Source of the DNA: Parapristionchus giblindavisi
Taxonomy: Eukaryota > Nematoda > Chromadorea > Rhabditida > Diplogasteridae
Direction of reading: 5' to 3'
DNA: 64,000 nt
Assembly (NCBI GenBank): GCA_943737045.1
Contig: CALSFV010000319.1
Span: 310,001 to 374,000 of the forward strand
Shown in pieces: positions 1 to 11,866 of the stretch. Under the pieces are notes generated by a model. The model ran no database searches, was not told the DNA's origin, and saw only the letters and a program-made list of their open reading frames with translations. The position numbers were made by a program, and so were the translations under genes. Every line of letters starts with the position of its first letter. The first letter of the stretch is position 1.

Positions 1-385
1 AAGTCTGATATGATAAATGAATTTGAATTTGTTGTGGGCTAAAGAGTATGCGCACAAGAGACAAAAAAATGTATATGGAGACAAAAGATGTATATGGAGA
101 CAAAAGATGTATATGGAGCTCGCGGCGGACTATTCAAATCTCTGATGTCTATTGGTAACTCGGTTATGTGAAAATGAGAGAGTTCAAAGATTTAGAGGTC
201 CTTCGAATCATAGTCGGCAGCTTTGGATATGGATTCGTTATGATTATGGTATGGAAATCACGGGGCGGATTCTTTCATTAGGGAATGTTAATGTGCAATG
301 TGAACTGTTGTTGTACAAAGAAGACAATATATTTATATATTTATTTAACAATATATTTATTATGATGATTATCAGAACAAGATCT
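1..385. other. 3' flank of G1, no gene seen
   Basis: AT-rich sequence downstream of the G1 stop codon. Bases from about 100 on match 23710-24290 downstream of G3, so this belongs to the duplicated block. The G3 side carries about 290 extra bases (roughly 23842-24133) not present here. Short ORFs here are not supported by splice signals or by conservation of frame. Confidence 0.6.
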
Positions 386-3300
386 TTATAGCATTAAAAT
401 ATTGATAAGGACCAAGATGGTCGAACCCAAACAAGCAAGGGCTCCCGTTGACTTCGTTGTCGTCGATTCTCCAAGCTTTGGAGTAGTCGATGAATCTGAA
501 TTCGACTTTACTGTAAATCAATTGAAAAATTTATAAGGAATAATCGATAATATGAAGAGGTTTCAGTGATTATACGGATCTTGGAGTAGTACCAGTGGAA
601 GCAGTAGCAGTGGTATTCATTGTGGGTGCAGGCGTGACATCAACGATCGCTGGAGGATGGTAATGCTTTACATTTTTCATTGATTTTTTAGTTTCATAAA
701 TGAATAGGACAATTGTATATGAATAAGACAAATTGAACGTATGTGGAAGTGGGGGGCATTTCATGCTCGACATTATTTTCTTCGGAAAAGTGCAAAGTAT
801 TCTCCGCTAGGGCTAATTTATCAATGATCTGCTTCATGCATGGTGCAAGGCCTTCTGTGTATGTTACCAAGTGCAAATCTGCATACATTGAATTGGAAAA
901 CTCACCGCCACTCGATACATAGAGCGATATGAATTCGTTGCTTCGGCCTATGCTCGCCTCAGGCACTTGCCCGTTGTAGTCGATCTAAAAAAAACAAAAA
1001 AAAAACATTGAAGGTATATCCCGAGCTATTTTATATTTTATGAGCTATGTCTCTACAAATCGTAGACAAAGAAGGTGAGAGAGGTTAAGATTGAAAAATT
1101 CACCTCTAGCGCTTGACACTCGAAATAATGGGTTACCGTTGTTGTGGTTCTGATACTGAAATGATTTTTTTGGTATCATCAGACTTAAATTTTGCAGTGC
1201 ATCTAAGATTTTCGACACAAACGTATTGACTGAAAATACACACAAAAATAAGTGTTATAGAGCAGTGTTACGGAGCATGAGACCTGGTAATGTTAAATCA
1301 CACACTTCGCAGGTCTTACGCTCCGTGGATAACACTTATTTCTCTGTGTGAAGTAGCTCATCGAATGGCCGTTTGCCGTTAAATAAGTTAGATAAATAAT
1401 TGACAAACTTCAATATGTTCTTTGTTCCCGAGTCCACATCAGGGTAGCAAGTGAACTTGAGATCCGTCTTCGTGAACTCGTCCATCATCGACATACCAGA
1501 GATGTTCACTGCCGTTAACCCGCTGAAAATGCAACCAATTGATGTATCATCTAATTTCACTCTGTGTTCTTGCACTACTCTCTCTTAAACAAAGAAAGCG
1601 ATCGAGTGTCACCAGAGCGGAGTGTTTAAATTTTTCTCTAGGTTAATTTTCGCTTTTAATGAACGCTGATATGGTCTTAATATTCTGTCATAAATTTTTT
1701 TTATTCTATTATGCCTAAAAAGAAAAACAAGTATTTGATGACTGAATATTCACAACAACAAATTGTTGAAATATTATTACTGTTATGACTATTAATCGAT
1801 CAGGCCGAGCAAGTGAATTGTAATTGATCTGGCCATTTTCGTTATTTTTTTCTTTCTTGTCTTTGTTTTGTCCGTCATTCGAGTCTACTGTATTGAAAGA
1901 AATCCGGCTAAAATATTATCATTTAACAAAAATGATTATTTGGACTATGAACAAATTGCTCCGATGAACAACAAATGAAAGTGACCGGCCAATTTTTTCA
2001 GCGTATAATCGGAACAATTTATTCATCGAGAAAGCAAAGATTTTTGGTAAATATAATAGTAAGATTTCTTTTAGAATAGAAGATTCTAATGAGAGAGAAA
2101 AGAATGAAAAGAAATAAAAATAATGAAAATGGCCGGATCGTTCACAATTCGTTTGATCGGCCTGATCCATTCTGATCCATTGACGCAGTAAATGATACAA
2201 TGATTTTTACATGTATGATATAACGTCGAATTATGAATTTTATGATTACTAGATAATGTTGTAGAAATTATTATCTTTAATTGCGAAAATCTTACCCAAA
2301 ATCAAAGAGGTTGTGGAAGTTACGGCCCGCAAGGCTTTGACGATCGTCAGCATATCCAGAGCTCAGAAGAGTAAACTTGAACCCAGCTGAGTTCATCGCT
2401 GCAGCTGTAATGTATACTTTGTTGCGTCTCGTGTCGTTCAGTCCGTCCGTCAAAACGAAAAAGTGAATCACTTGGGGCATTTTGCGACAAAAGTGAGCTA
2501 GTTTTTGAAAACTTTGCATCATATTATCTAACCGCGGGTGTTTTTTGACGATAATGAGATATTTGAGCATCACAGGGCTTGCGTAATATGATTTTGTAGA
2601 GTATTCCAGTTTTCAGCCTGATCAATGCCACGATCCAAACAATGCAAATTGGCTGTTGAGAATCACATAATGATAGATGCTGATATGATTAGACGAAGAA
2701 AGCATGATGGCAAAAGTTCTACTGTACGATGCTACAGTATGCAACAGTATACCAATTTTGTACTCCATCAATTCCAATTAACGTTTCACTTTTATCACAC
2801 ATAAGTGCATTGGGCAAACACATCTAACTTTAGAAAATCTAAAAATCGGAAACCTCATCAAATAAATACGTGAAAAACTGTAAAAATTGGCACTTTTTCA
2901 AGATTTGTCACAAGTGTTTCGCTCTTTTTTTCGTTTTGAGAGTATACCTACCATTATTGGTTCCGGACACTCCGAATTGGTAGTCGGTGCCGTTTGCGAA
3001 TTGAACCGTCATTACCGGGCCGTAGTGGTTAACGCCTTCACGGATAGACATCCTAGAGGAAAAAATATTATTTATTTACATGGCAATTATTATTCGTTTT
3101 GCATGGCGCACAATATTTCGTTATACGCCTCCAAAAATATAATAATTCGCTAAAGAATGAAAAAAAACAATTGGTAGAAATTGTACGGTTTCTGTATTAG
3201 AAAGAACATTTCCTCGTCTTGTCCGTTGCCTGCTCCAGTGTAGAATTTAATGTCGTTCTTCAAGTTAATAAAGTGTCTTTTAAAGGTGAAAATTTCCGCT

Positions 3301-6300
3301 CTGGCAATGCTCTCTCGCTTTCTTTGTCTACGAGAGAGCGTTGACTGAGCAAAGAATAAGATTAGTTCTGGGTGTGCTTTTAACCAGATAATGTAAGATA
3401 GAACAGCAAAATAAATGTGTACTTTATATGTTCATTTTGCATTTCGCTTATTTGTAATTTCCTGAATTATACATCAAAAATACCTTGATCGCACTTTCCG
3501 GAAAAGATTCCTGATATGTAAACTGAATAGCGCCCACGGGGCTGACTATCGTAACATACTCCGCGCCGTTTGAATCCATCAGACCAGCCTGGAAATCGGA
3601 ATTATCCATAATTCTCTTTAAATGCACACCCGAGCTAATTTTACTCTTCGTTCTCTCGTAGACAAACAAAGTGAGAGACCCTTGCCAGAACGGAGATACT
3701 CGAATTACTTCAAATTAACTCGGGCGTGCATTTAAAGGGAGTGTTTCCTCTCTCAATGGCCTCTACATACTGCACAGTGTACACTACTTCTCTGTTCTCT
3801 AACAACGAGATACCATTGCGAGTCGAAGAGGCCGTTGAGGGAGGTTACGATCCCTTTAATCGCACGGACATACCACGTCTCTGGTTTTGATGATGTTTAG
3901 GTTCATGCTGGAGTAGATCACCGTGATCTCATCTTTGCAATCCAATTCAACGCCATCATTTTTAGATATTGTCCAAGGTGCTGTGCCTTGCACGCAAGAA
4001 GATTTGCTATTCATGACATCGTAGAGGCTTAAAATTGAGCATGAAAACTGAATAAAACAACCAAACCCCAAGCTAATTTGAAACTGTCTGATCAGTCTAC
4101 ACTCTCTAGCAATTCTTTGTCTGCGAGAAAGTGTAGCCGGAGTGGAGAGCTACATTAGCTTGGGGTGTGCGTTTAACGTTTAATTGAACGTTTCGCTCTC
4201 AGTTCTTTGCTACTTTTACATCATCTTGAACTGTCATTTAAACGGTTTCATAAAGAATTTGTGGAAACCGACCTGTAAGATGTGTTGGTTGCATCCTTGA
4301 TGAACGTGGATTTCACATATTTGGAGTAGGACATGTCATTGACGTTCACATTAACCCTCGCTTCGCCAACCACGCACGCGTATGGTGTCGAAATTGGCGT
4401 CGCATGTGGAATCAACTGAAAGAACGAGAAATGATCATGCTATATCAAGCCTGTCACGAGAGAATCGAGCTAACGACCGGAATGGAAAAAAATAACAAAA
4501 CGAGTTCTCCCCAGTTTTATTCTTCTTTTGCCATGCCCCACCATTCCCCAAAGTCCAATTGTGTAAATATCATTCTGGGGCTCCCTACACCGGGTCGGTA
4601 ATCCGGGAACCCAACTTTGAACTCAAATATCTCGGATCAGGTGCATTTCTGTGAAAAACAACCCCGAGGGTAACCCCCGCTATTTTCCCGAGCTCTATCG
4701 ATCTAAACAGACAAGAGGTCATGAAAGTGCTTCCGAACATCGCTACACTCCTTGACAAATAACTCAAAACCTGCCGATTCTTCGCGGCTGAATCTGAAAT
4801 ATGTTATGTAGCTTTTCGAGGGCTACAAAATGAGTGGTTTACGAAAAAAATACTTCCATGGAGACGTGTAGTTCATCCCCTCGGAAATTTCCTGATGATA
4901 TGAAGTCATTTTCCCCCAACCTCAATCTCTCATTTCACACACTCTCTCGCCGGAGAGTGAAAGAAATACAGGGAAGAGAAAGGGAGAAAACGATATGTTT
5001 CATTCCGCACAGCGCGCTCGACGCCTTGCGGTGTAGAATTGAATAAACAGGATGGGCGAGAGAGTGTGTAAAACGAGAGATTGTGTGTGGCTAAAATGAC
5101 TTCAAATCATCAGGAAATTTCCAAGGGGATGATCCACACGTCTCCATGGACGTATTTTTTTCGTAAACCACTCATTTTGCAGCCCTGCAAAAGTTACATA
5201 ACATATTTCAGGGTCAGCCGCGCCGAATCGAGTTATTTCTCCCAGAGTGTAGCGCTATTCGGAAGCACTTTCATGGCTTCTGGTTTGTTTAGATCAATAG
5301 CGCTCGGAAAAATAGCGGGGGTTACCCTCGTGGTAGTTTTTCACAGAAATGCACCTGAACCGAGATATTTGAGTTCAAAGTTGGGTTCCCGGATGACCGA
5401 CCAGGTGTAGGGAGCCCCAGAATGATATTTACACAATTGAACTTTGGGGGATCGTGGGGCATGCCTAGAGGTACCGAAAACTGATGCTAACTCATTTCAT
5501 GATTTTCGCTCCATTCCGAAGAATTGCCATTTTAGCTCGATTCTCTCGTGACAGGCCTGATATTTCCTTCTACCTCTTCCTTTAAAGGCACACCCCAAGC
5601 TAATTTTACTCTCCGCATTGGCAATACTCTCTCGTAGACAAAGAAAGCGAGAGAGTGTGGCCAGACCGGACAGTTTCAAATAAGCTTGGTGTATCGCTTT
5701 AAAGGAGCACCCCAACCTGATTTGAATCACATCCTTTCTGGTATTTCAAAACTTGAAGTCTGGTCACACTCACTCGCTTGCTTTGTCTGTCTGAGTGGTG
5801 AGTCAAATTAGCTTCGGGTGTGCCTTTTAGTGTTCAAAGGATATATTCTTGACAGCTGTGTTGAAATTATATTGTCATTGTCGGCCCCTCCCAAAGCTGA
5901 CAATTTGGTTGTTGAGTCTCTGTTCCTGACTCACGCTTAATAAAGATAAGAATGCTCTCAGAGGTGTTTAAGGCGCGCCACAAGTCCGCATTGGCAATAC
6001 TCTCTCGTAGACAAAGAGAGCGAGAGTGTGTGGCAAGAGCGGAGAGTTTAAAATTAGCGTCAAAACGTACATTGTACTTGACTTCATTGCAACTGTAAAC
6101 GAAAGTGTCGGCGACTGAAAATATTGTAGATGAATTGACTTTGCTGCCTTGTGAGCCTGCTTTATGGGTGTCACTAGACAAACATGGAAATCTGCCTGAG
6201 ATGACTCCTCTAACAATAAGGAGCCGACAAGCTCTGGTATTTCAAAACTTAAAGTCTACTTAAAATAAGTGAGTGACGTCACATTTTCACTTTAAGTACA

Positions 6301-6621
6301 CTTTGTCTCACTTTAAGTAGACTTACGCTTCACTTGAAGTAGACATAAAAGTCTACTTAAAGTGAAAGTGTAAGTAGACTTCAAGTTTTGAAATACCAGA
6401 GAGGATGCTTAAATGTGTTGTAAAAACAAACAAAAATTTTAAGAGCAGCGCTTGTACAAACTGTTCTAATATACAGTCCTATCTATTCTTTTTTTCCAAA
6501 GAAAAAAACTGTTAGATGTAATATTATTAATAATTTTTATCTTCGAAGAGTTTAAAGTAAAGATAAGCAAACCTTGAAGAAAGGCAGACGCCACTAAACA
6601 GATGAGTATTGTTGCACGCAT
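386..6621 (-). CDS. G1: predicted secreted, GPI-anchored protein of an unrecognised nematode family (13 exons)
   Basis: Minus-strand exons from 5' to 3': 6573-6621, 6071-6114, 4273-4415, 3874-4027, 3484-3588, 3187-3257, 2952-3052, 2296-2404, 1409-1522, 1104-1155, 906-984, 593-649, 386-510. The sum is 1203 nt, giving 400 residues, open throughout. Residues 1-17 are a signal peptide. Six ectodomain cysteines recur in every complete copy (SCNEV, ACVVGE, SCVQG, DCKDE, TCYPD, ECQALE). The C-terminus is a Ser/Thr-rich stalk followed by a hydrophobic tail, which fits a GPI-anchor signal. Exon 593-649 adds a Thr-rich stretch (PAPTMNTTATAST) absent from G4, G5 and G7. Exons 4-6 look faintly like the nematode CUB-like domain (a Cys, a G-x-PWT strand, hydrophobic strands), but this is weak. 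Exons 4 and 6 need AAG instead of CAG acceptors. Function unknown; a surface or secreted role is inferred from topology. Confidence 0.75.
1013..1640. repeat. Degenerate CACACCC-type MITE remnants in G1 introns
   Basis: About 1013-1083 and 1575-1640 hold decayed pieces of the small palindromic MITE common in this locus. The core resembles CTCTC...GACAAAGAAAGCGA, with a GAGCGGAGTGTTTAAA right side. The G3 copy of the first (25108-25201) is more complete and ends in TGTGCCTTTAA, so the G1 version has lost its right half since duplication. Confidence 0.5.
3280..3859. repeat. Three TTAA-flanked MITEs in G1 introns 4 and 5
   Basis: 3280-3383 and 3618-3735 are CACACCC-family elements: TTAA at each end, imperfect palindromes with the core CTCTCTCGTAGACAAAG. 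3732-3859 is a second family starting TTAAAGGGAGTG and ending GATCCCTTTAA. It abuts the previous element and shares its TTAA at 3732-3735. All three lie wholly inside introns, between exons 6 and 5 and between exons 5 and 4. Confidence 0.75.
4058..4176. repeat. CACACCC-family MITE in G1 intron 3
   Basis: Imperfect palindrome from ACCCCAAGCTAATTTG to TTAGCTTGGGGTGTGCG, with TTAA at 4173-4176. It lies immediately upstream of exon 4 and may supply part of the acceptor region. The G3 counterpart is about 29472-29590. Confidence 0.75.
4441..5563. mobile_element. Foldback element FB1 in G1 intron 2
   Basis: Two inverted arms of about 480 bp (4441-4925 and 5085-5563) flank a central spacer of about 160 bp. 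Outer arm ends read ATATCAAGCCTGTCACGAGA on the left and its near-complement on the right. An internal landmark, GGGGCTCCCTACACC, is mirrored at about 5405. No transposase ORF is seen; matching short ORFs on the arms are mirror images. It is present at the same place in G3, so the insertion predates that duplication. Confidence 0.85.
5582..6060. repeat. Three MITE copies in G1 intron 2, one a composite
   Basis: 5582-5703 is a CACACCC-family MITE with TTAA at both ends. 5700-5830 starts on the shared TTAA, but its middle begins with GGTATTTCAAAACTTGAAGT from the CTCTGGTATTTC family before returning to CACACCC-type sequence, so it looks like a nested or recombined element. 5968 to about 6060 is a shorter copy next to exon 2. 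Confidence 0.65.
6232..6401. repeat. CTCTGGTATTTC-family palindromic MITE in G1 intron 1
   Basis: Ends are CTCTGGTATTTCAAAACTTA and its reverse complement ending in GAAATACCAGAG. The interior is a run of AAGTCTACTTAAA and TTTAAGTAGACTT motifs, so the element folds on itself. The G3 counterpart is 31785-31953. Confidence 0.85.
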
Positions 6622-6800
6622 GTCTGTGAGCGAGAAAGTTATTGAACTGATAATAGTGATAAGCTTTATCGAAATGATGAAGGAAATGATGACAAACATA
6701 CACTTTATTTGAGATAGCACACACTGCCTTTGACGATCGTTCGCAAATCCAGCGCTGACAAGATTAAACTTGAACGACGTTGCGTTCATCATTGCTGTTA

Positions 6801-6965
6801 CTCTGATATTTCAAAACTTAAAGTCTACTTAAAATTCGTCACTGACTTTAAGTTTACTTTAAGTAAACTTCAAGTGAGTGATGTTACTTTTTTTCACTTT
6901 AAGTAGACTTACAAGTCTACTTAAACTGAAAGTGTAAGTATACTTTAAGTTTTGAAATACCAGAG
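6801..6965. repeat. CTCTGGTATTTC-family MITE upstream of G1
   Basis: Same TIR family as 6232-6401, starting CTCTGATATTTCAAAACTTA and ending GAAATACCAGAG. It lies about 180 bp upstream of the G1 start codon, so it may sit in or near the promoter. A matching copy is upstream of G3 at 33571-33735. Confidence 0.85.
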
Positions 6966-7221
6966 TGAAACTTCTTTAAAAAAATCATTCGTAAATCGAG
7001 AATATTGGTTTTTGCATAATATAAGCCAATATTCTTTTAATCTGAGTTGTGGGTCGTGTCGCGCAGTCATAAACTTTTAGCTCGCTTTATGACCGATTTC
7101 ACTCACTATCAGTTAGTTCGAAAAGTGTGAAAAAAGTATAATATTTTATGAAATTTTGATGAATGAAAACATCAAAAGACTCAGTCAATGAATTGCTAAA
7201 AATGTCGCTTCTTCCGATTAT

Positions 7222-7290
7222 CCGCCCCCGCCCCCTTGCACTTTAAGCTCCGCCCCTTCGCTGTCTCTCTCTCTCTCTCTCTCTCTCTGC
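7222..7290. promoter_or_regulatory. GC-box cluster and (CT)n tract upstream of G1
   Basis: A short GC-rich island in AT-rich DNA contains CCGCCCCCGCCCCC and CTCCGCCCC, followed by an uninterrupted CT repeat at about 7263-7288 (GA repeat on the coding strand of G1). It is about 600 bp upstream of the G1 ATG and is retained upstream of G3 (34014-34081). GC boxes occur in nematode core promoters, so a promoter role is possible but inferred. Confidence 0.35.
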
Positions 7291-8602
7291 GCGCCCTCTC
7301 ATCAATACTGTATCGCCGGGTTCTCTGTAAGGGTGTGCGCGATCATAATGATGAAATGATATGCGAAATTTCAGAAACACGATAAATAAACGTCATTACA
7401 ATAGTTAATTATACAGAAATAGTCGTCATGAGTTATTTTGTACTTCGACTTCTTGTATTCCGAGTTTGCCTCTCGTCCTTCAAATATCACTCGTCTCTCT
7501 TTTCCCCTGGTATTTCAACATAAAATAATAGGACTGATGATGTGCGAAGAAAACCACCATATATTTATTATTATAAATATAACGACAAGGTCTTCACAGC
7601 AATAACATATTGATAAGGACCAGGATGGTAGAAGCCAGATAAGCAAGGGCACCCGTTGACTTCGTAGTGGTAGATTGATCCGAATTCGGCTTTGAAGTAG
7701 TTGATTGGTCTGCATTCGGCTTTGGAGTAGTCGTGGTATCCGAGTTTGGCTTTACTGAAAATTGTTTAAAAAATGATTTTAAATGGCATCATTGATATTT
7801 TAGAGACGTAAAAAATCAAGCTCATAAATTGTTCAGAAACCGTGAAATACATAAATCACAGAAAACTCTTTTTTTCCTATACAGTGTTTCTTAATATCCA
7901 TGAGCAAAGCGTTTTCTCTCTCTTAATGCAACATAGTGAAAAATATCGCTTACGGTTTTGGAAATATGTGATACAATTTTCTCTCTCGGAATTATTTCTT
8001 ACGTTAGGGAGTATTTCAGCGCAATGAATGTTACCAATTGCAAACCTTCATAAAAAATTGGATAACTTACCATCGGTCGATAAATAGAGCAAAATCAGTT
8101 CGCTACTTCGGCCTATGTTTGCCTCGGGCACTTTCCCGTTGTAGTCGATCTGCAAAATATTTCATACGGCGTTACTTAAAAATTTTTACCAAAGTATTGA
8201 CACGATCTGCTATGGTACAAAATTGAACATTTACCTCTAGAGCCTCACACTCGAAATATTGAGATATCGTTGTTGTGTTTGTGATTCTGAAAAGATTTTT
8301 TTGCTATCATTTAGCTTTAGTTTGCAGTGCATTCAATGGTCTTCTACACAAAAGGTACAGTCGCGCAAGACTCATATAAATTTAGCTTTTTTACCGCGAT
8401 AAAAACGCTGAATTTATCCTAAAAGTTCATAGATAAGATATATAATAGATGTACAAACTCCAATATGTTCTTTGTTCCCGAGTCCACATCAGGATAGCAA
8501 GTGAACTTGAGATCCGTCTTCGTGGAGTCGTCGACGAAGGGCATACCAGTGATGTTCACTGCGGTTAACACGCTGAAAATGTCACCAATTGACGTCTCAA
8601 AC

Positions 8603-8715
8603 TTACACCCTAAGCTAGTTTTACTCTCCGCTATGTCAATACTCTCTCGTAGACTAAGAAAGCGAGAGAGTGTGGCCAGAGCGGACGGTTTCAAATTTTA
8701 AAAAAAAATCGCTTT
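8603..8715. repeat. CACACCC-family MITE in G2 with damaged right end
   Basis: Begins ACTTACACCCTAAGCTAGTT. The right side has decayed to an A-rich run before TTAA at about 8712-8715. The G4 copy (about 35398-35513) keeps TTACTTCGTGTGTCGCTTTAA, showing what was lost. Confidence 0.6.
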
Positions 8716-10067
8716 AACTGATTACCCGGTGAAAATTCGTCATCAGCATTTTTATATTCTGTTTTACTTTAAAAGAAACAAACCTTTGATTACTGAATAT
8801 TCGCAAAAACATAAATGTTTAATTATTGTTACCGTCATGGCTATGGTTTGACATCGAACAGTAAGCAACTGTGTGTACAAACAAAATCAATTGTAAAATG
8901 TTTGCATCATATAATGTTGAATTATGATGTCATTAATTACTATTTAATTATTATTTATCATTATTTCATTAAAATTTTATAATTACTAATGTTGCAGATA
9001 TTATTAATATTTTTAATTGAGAAAATCGTACCCAAAATCGAAGAGAATAATAATGAAAATGGTCGGATCGCTCACAATTCGCTTGATCGGCATGATCCAT
9101 TCAGATCCATTCACACCATGCATGCACTGTACATTCATGTACTATATAATTTTAAATTATGATGTCAATTTTATTACAACTAATGTTGTAGAAATCATTA
9201 TCTTTAATTGCGAAAATCTTACCCAAAATCGAAGAGGTTGTGGAAGTTACGGCCCGCAAGGCTTTGACGATCGTTAGCATATCCAGAACTCACGAGAGTA
9301 AATTTGAACCCAGCTGAGTTCATCATTGGAGCTGTAATTTATACTTTGTACACGAGGGCAGCAGTTTTACAATAAGATTCTACAGTATTCCAATTTTGCT
9401 CATCGTTCCCGACTAATGTTTCGTAAGTGCATTGGGCAAACTAATTCAACTACATTTTTGTTAGATAATACGTCATCAAATAAGTAGGTGAAAACGGTAA
9501 AAATCGGCACTTTTTCACGATTTGTCACAAATGTTTCGCTCTTTATTTCGTTTTGACAGTATACCTACCATTATTGGTTCCGGACACTCCGAATTGGTAG
9601 TCGGTGCCGTTTGCGAATTGAACCGTCATTACCGGACCGTAATGATTAACGCCTTCGGGAAAAGACAGCCTAGTGGAAAAATATTAATTATTTATATGGT
9701 GAATATTATGCGTTTTTCGGACATGGCGCATAATAATAATACTCAGCCAAAAATAGAACAAAAAAATAGAATCTCGCTAAAGATGTCTATCCAACAATCC
9801 TTCATGCTGACTCTTACCGTCTGTTTTTAAAAAAAAAACAATAAGACAAGCAATATTTTAATTGACAACTGTGATAATTCATGAAAGATTGTCTGATTGT
9901 GGGATTTTTGCAAAAGAATAAATACTAGAGCATTGAATGGGTATAAATCTCACGGTTTCTGTATCATAAGGAACATTTCCTCGTCTTGTCCGCTGCCTGC
10001 TCCAGTGTAGAATTTAACGTCATTCTTTAAATTAAGTGTTTTTAAAGTTACATCTTAATTTATTTTG

Positions 10068-10475
10068 AAAGCATCCGCTCTGGCAATGCTCTCTCGCTTT
10101 ATTTGTCTACGAGAGAGCTGTGGTTGAGCGGAGATTAGAATTAGTTTTGAGTATGCCATAATGTAAAATAGAACAGCAAAAAAATAATATACTTTATATG
10201 TTACAGCGAAAATACCTTGATCGCAGACTCCGGAAAAGAGTTCTGATAGGTAAACTGAATCGCGCCGACAGGGCTGACTATCGTAACGTACTCCGCGCCG
10301 TTTGAATCCACTAGTCCAGACTGGAAATCGGAAATATCGAAAATTGTTTTTTTAAATGCACACCCGAGCAAATTTCACCCTCTCCCTGGCTCTCTCGCTC
10401 TCTCGTAGATAAATAAATCCAGAGAGCATTGTGGGAGCGGAGAGCTTCAAATAAGCTCGGGGTGTGTCATTATTC
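10068..10475. repeat. Two CACACCC-family MITEs in G2 introns
   Basis: About 10068-10159 (core ATGCTCTCTCGCTTTATTTG) lies between exons 6 and 5. About 10352-10475, opening TTAAATGCACACCCGAGCA, lies between exons 5 and 4. Both recur in G4 at about 36858-36949 and 37142-37265. Confidence 0.65.
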
Positions 10476-10721
10476 GAAGGAACATACCCAGTCTCTGGTT
10501 TTTACGATATTGAGTTCCATGCTTGAGTAGAGTACAGTGATTTCATCTTTGCAATCCAATTCAACACCATCATTTTTAGATATTGTCCAAGGGGCTGTGC
10601 CTTGCACGCAAGACGAATTGCTATTCATGACATCGTGGAGGCTTAAAACTGATTAACGTTTATTTTAAATGCTTCCCTCGCACATTATTTTGCTACTTGA
10701 GTTTTAAATTGTCTTACAAGT

Positions 10722-11099
10722 GAAGCAGTTGCGACGGAAACTATTCTTAAAGCGACCCATATTGGAGGTTAGCGTTGGAGGGGATGGCCAAAAGAGGTTT
10801 CAAAAGTTGCGCCGCGGACATACTAATCGATATTTTCAATCGATATCACATTTTACCATCACCCCAACCCCCCACTAGTTCGATTTCCGCCCCCGGACAA
10901 AATGCTATTTTTTAAAAGCTTCCTCAACTATATTTTCATTTTTTGTATCGTTATTCGCTAGGTATTTCCGAACATTTCCGTATTTTGGCAGTACATTTGA
11001 TAGAACATATCGATTAGTAGGTTCGCGACGCAACGTTTGGCCATCCCCCTTCAACCCTAACCTAAATGGGTCGATTTCCATCGCAATTGGCGCTTCCCT
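10722..11099. mobile_element. Short inverted-repeat element in G2 intron 3
   Basis: About 70-bp imperfect inverted ends. The left contains GTTGCGACGGAAACTATTCT and GGAGGGGATGGCCAAA; the right contains TTTGGCCATCCCCCTTCAA and GGTCGATTTCCATCGCAATT. No coding capacity. It is present at the same site in G4 (about 37512-37889). Confidence 0.65.
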
Positions 11100-11866
11100 T
11101 GTTAGTGGGGGTCATCTGCAACGCACTTTTGCAGACAAAGTGAGCGAGGGAGCATTGCCAGATCTCTGGTGGTTTGCCTTTAAATGATTTCATAAGGAAT
11201 TTGTGGAAACCGACCTGAAAGTTGCGTTGGTTGCATCCTTGAAGAATGTGGATTTCACATATTTGGAGTAGGACATATCTTCGATGTTTACGTTAACTCT
11301 GTTTTCGCCAACCACGCATGCGTATGGAGTAGAAATTTTCTTCACATTTGGGATCAACTGAAACAAAATAATCATAAAGATAAATTTTAAGGGTACCGCG
11401 TTATTCAGACACACACAGTCATGGTGTATGATCATATATGAATTGAATCGAGTCGAACCGGAAAGGAGTAATGGTCAGGACGATCGAATGATAAAATCAT
11501 GCTTTAAATACCCATGTTTGAGTATTTCTTCGTTTGAGAAATACACATCTACATTTTGTCCACTACCTTTTCGGCTTCACAAAGGAAAGCAAACGAAATC
11601 TAATAAATCAATTTGAAGCTCTGACAAAGGTTATTCTAGCCATTTCCTCATGCTTTTATCGACCGATCAAAGGATATGACGTTTTGTTGATAACTATGTT
11701 TGGACATTAATTGCCATCGCTGGCCTCTCCCAAACTAGCAAAGGTGACAATAAGTTTTTTGAAGTTTCTAGTCCTGACTCATGTATTATAAAGTGAACGA
11801 ATTCTAAAATTAGAAAAAAAAATGATAACCAAAAATTGAAACGTACATTGTGTTTGATTTCATTAC

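Larger units (their letters stand above)
7594..11866 (-). pseudogene. G2: family member lacking its 5' end (exon 1 and half of exon 2 missing)
   Basis: Exons from 5' to 3': remnant 11847-11866, then 11215-11357, 10488-10641, 10216-10320, 9954-10024, 9569-9669, 9223-9331, 8459-8572, 8235-8286, 8071-8149, 7594-7754. Exons 3-12 are open and match G4 in length and phase, including the Lys/Thr/Ser-rich stalk (TTTPKPNADQSTTSKPNSD) and the hydrophobic tail. At 11867 the match to G4 stops inside exon 2 (G4 continues to 38679, then exon 1 at 38896-38944) and an inverted repeat begins. No signal-peptide exon is visible nearby, so G2 is probably a recently beheaded gene. It could be rescued only if a new upstream exon is used. 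As in G1, exons 4 and 6 use AAG acceptors. Confidence 0.75.

Noticed and set aside
4834..5410. 70- and 109-codon plus-strand ORFs in the G1 intron, also in G3
   Set aside because: They lie on the arms of foldback FB1, are mirrored by a minus-strand ORF, and resemble no transposase.
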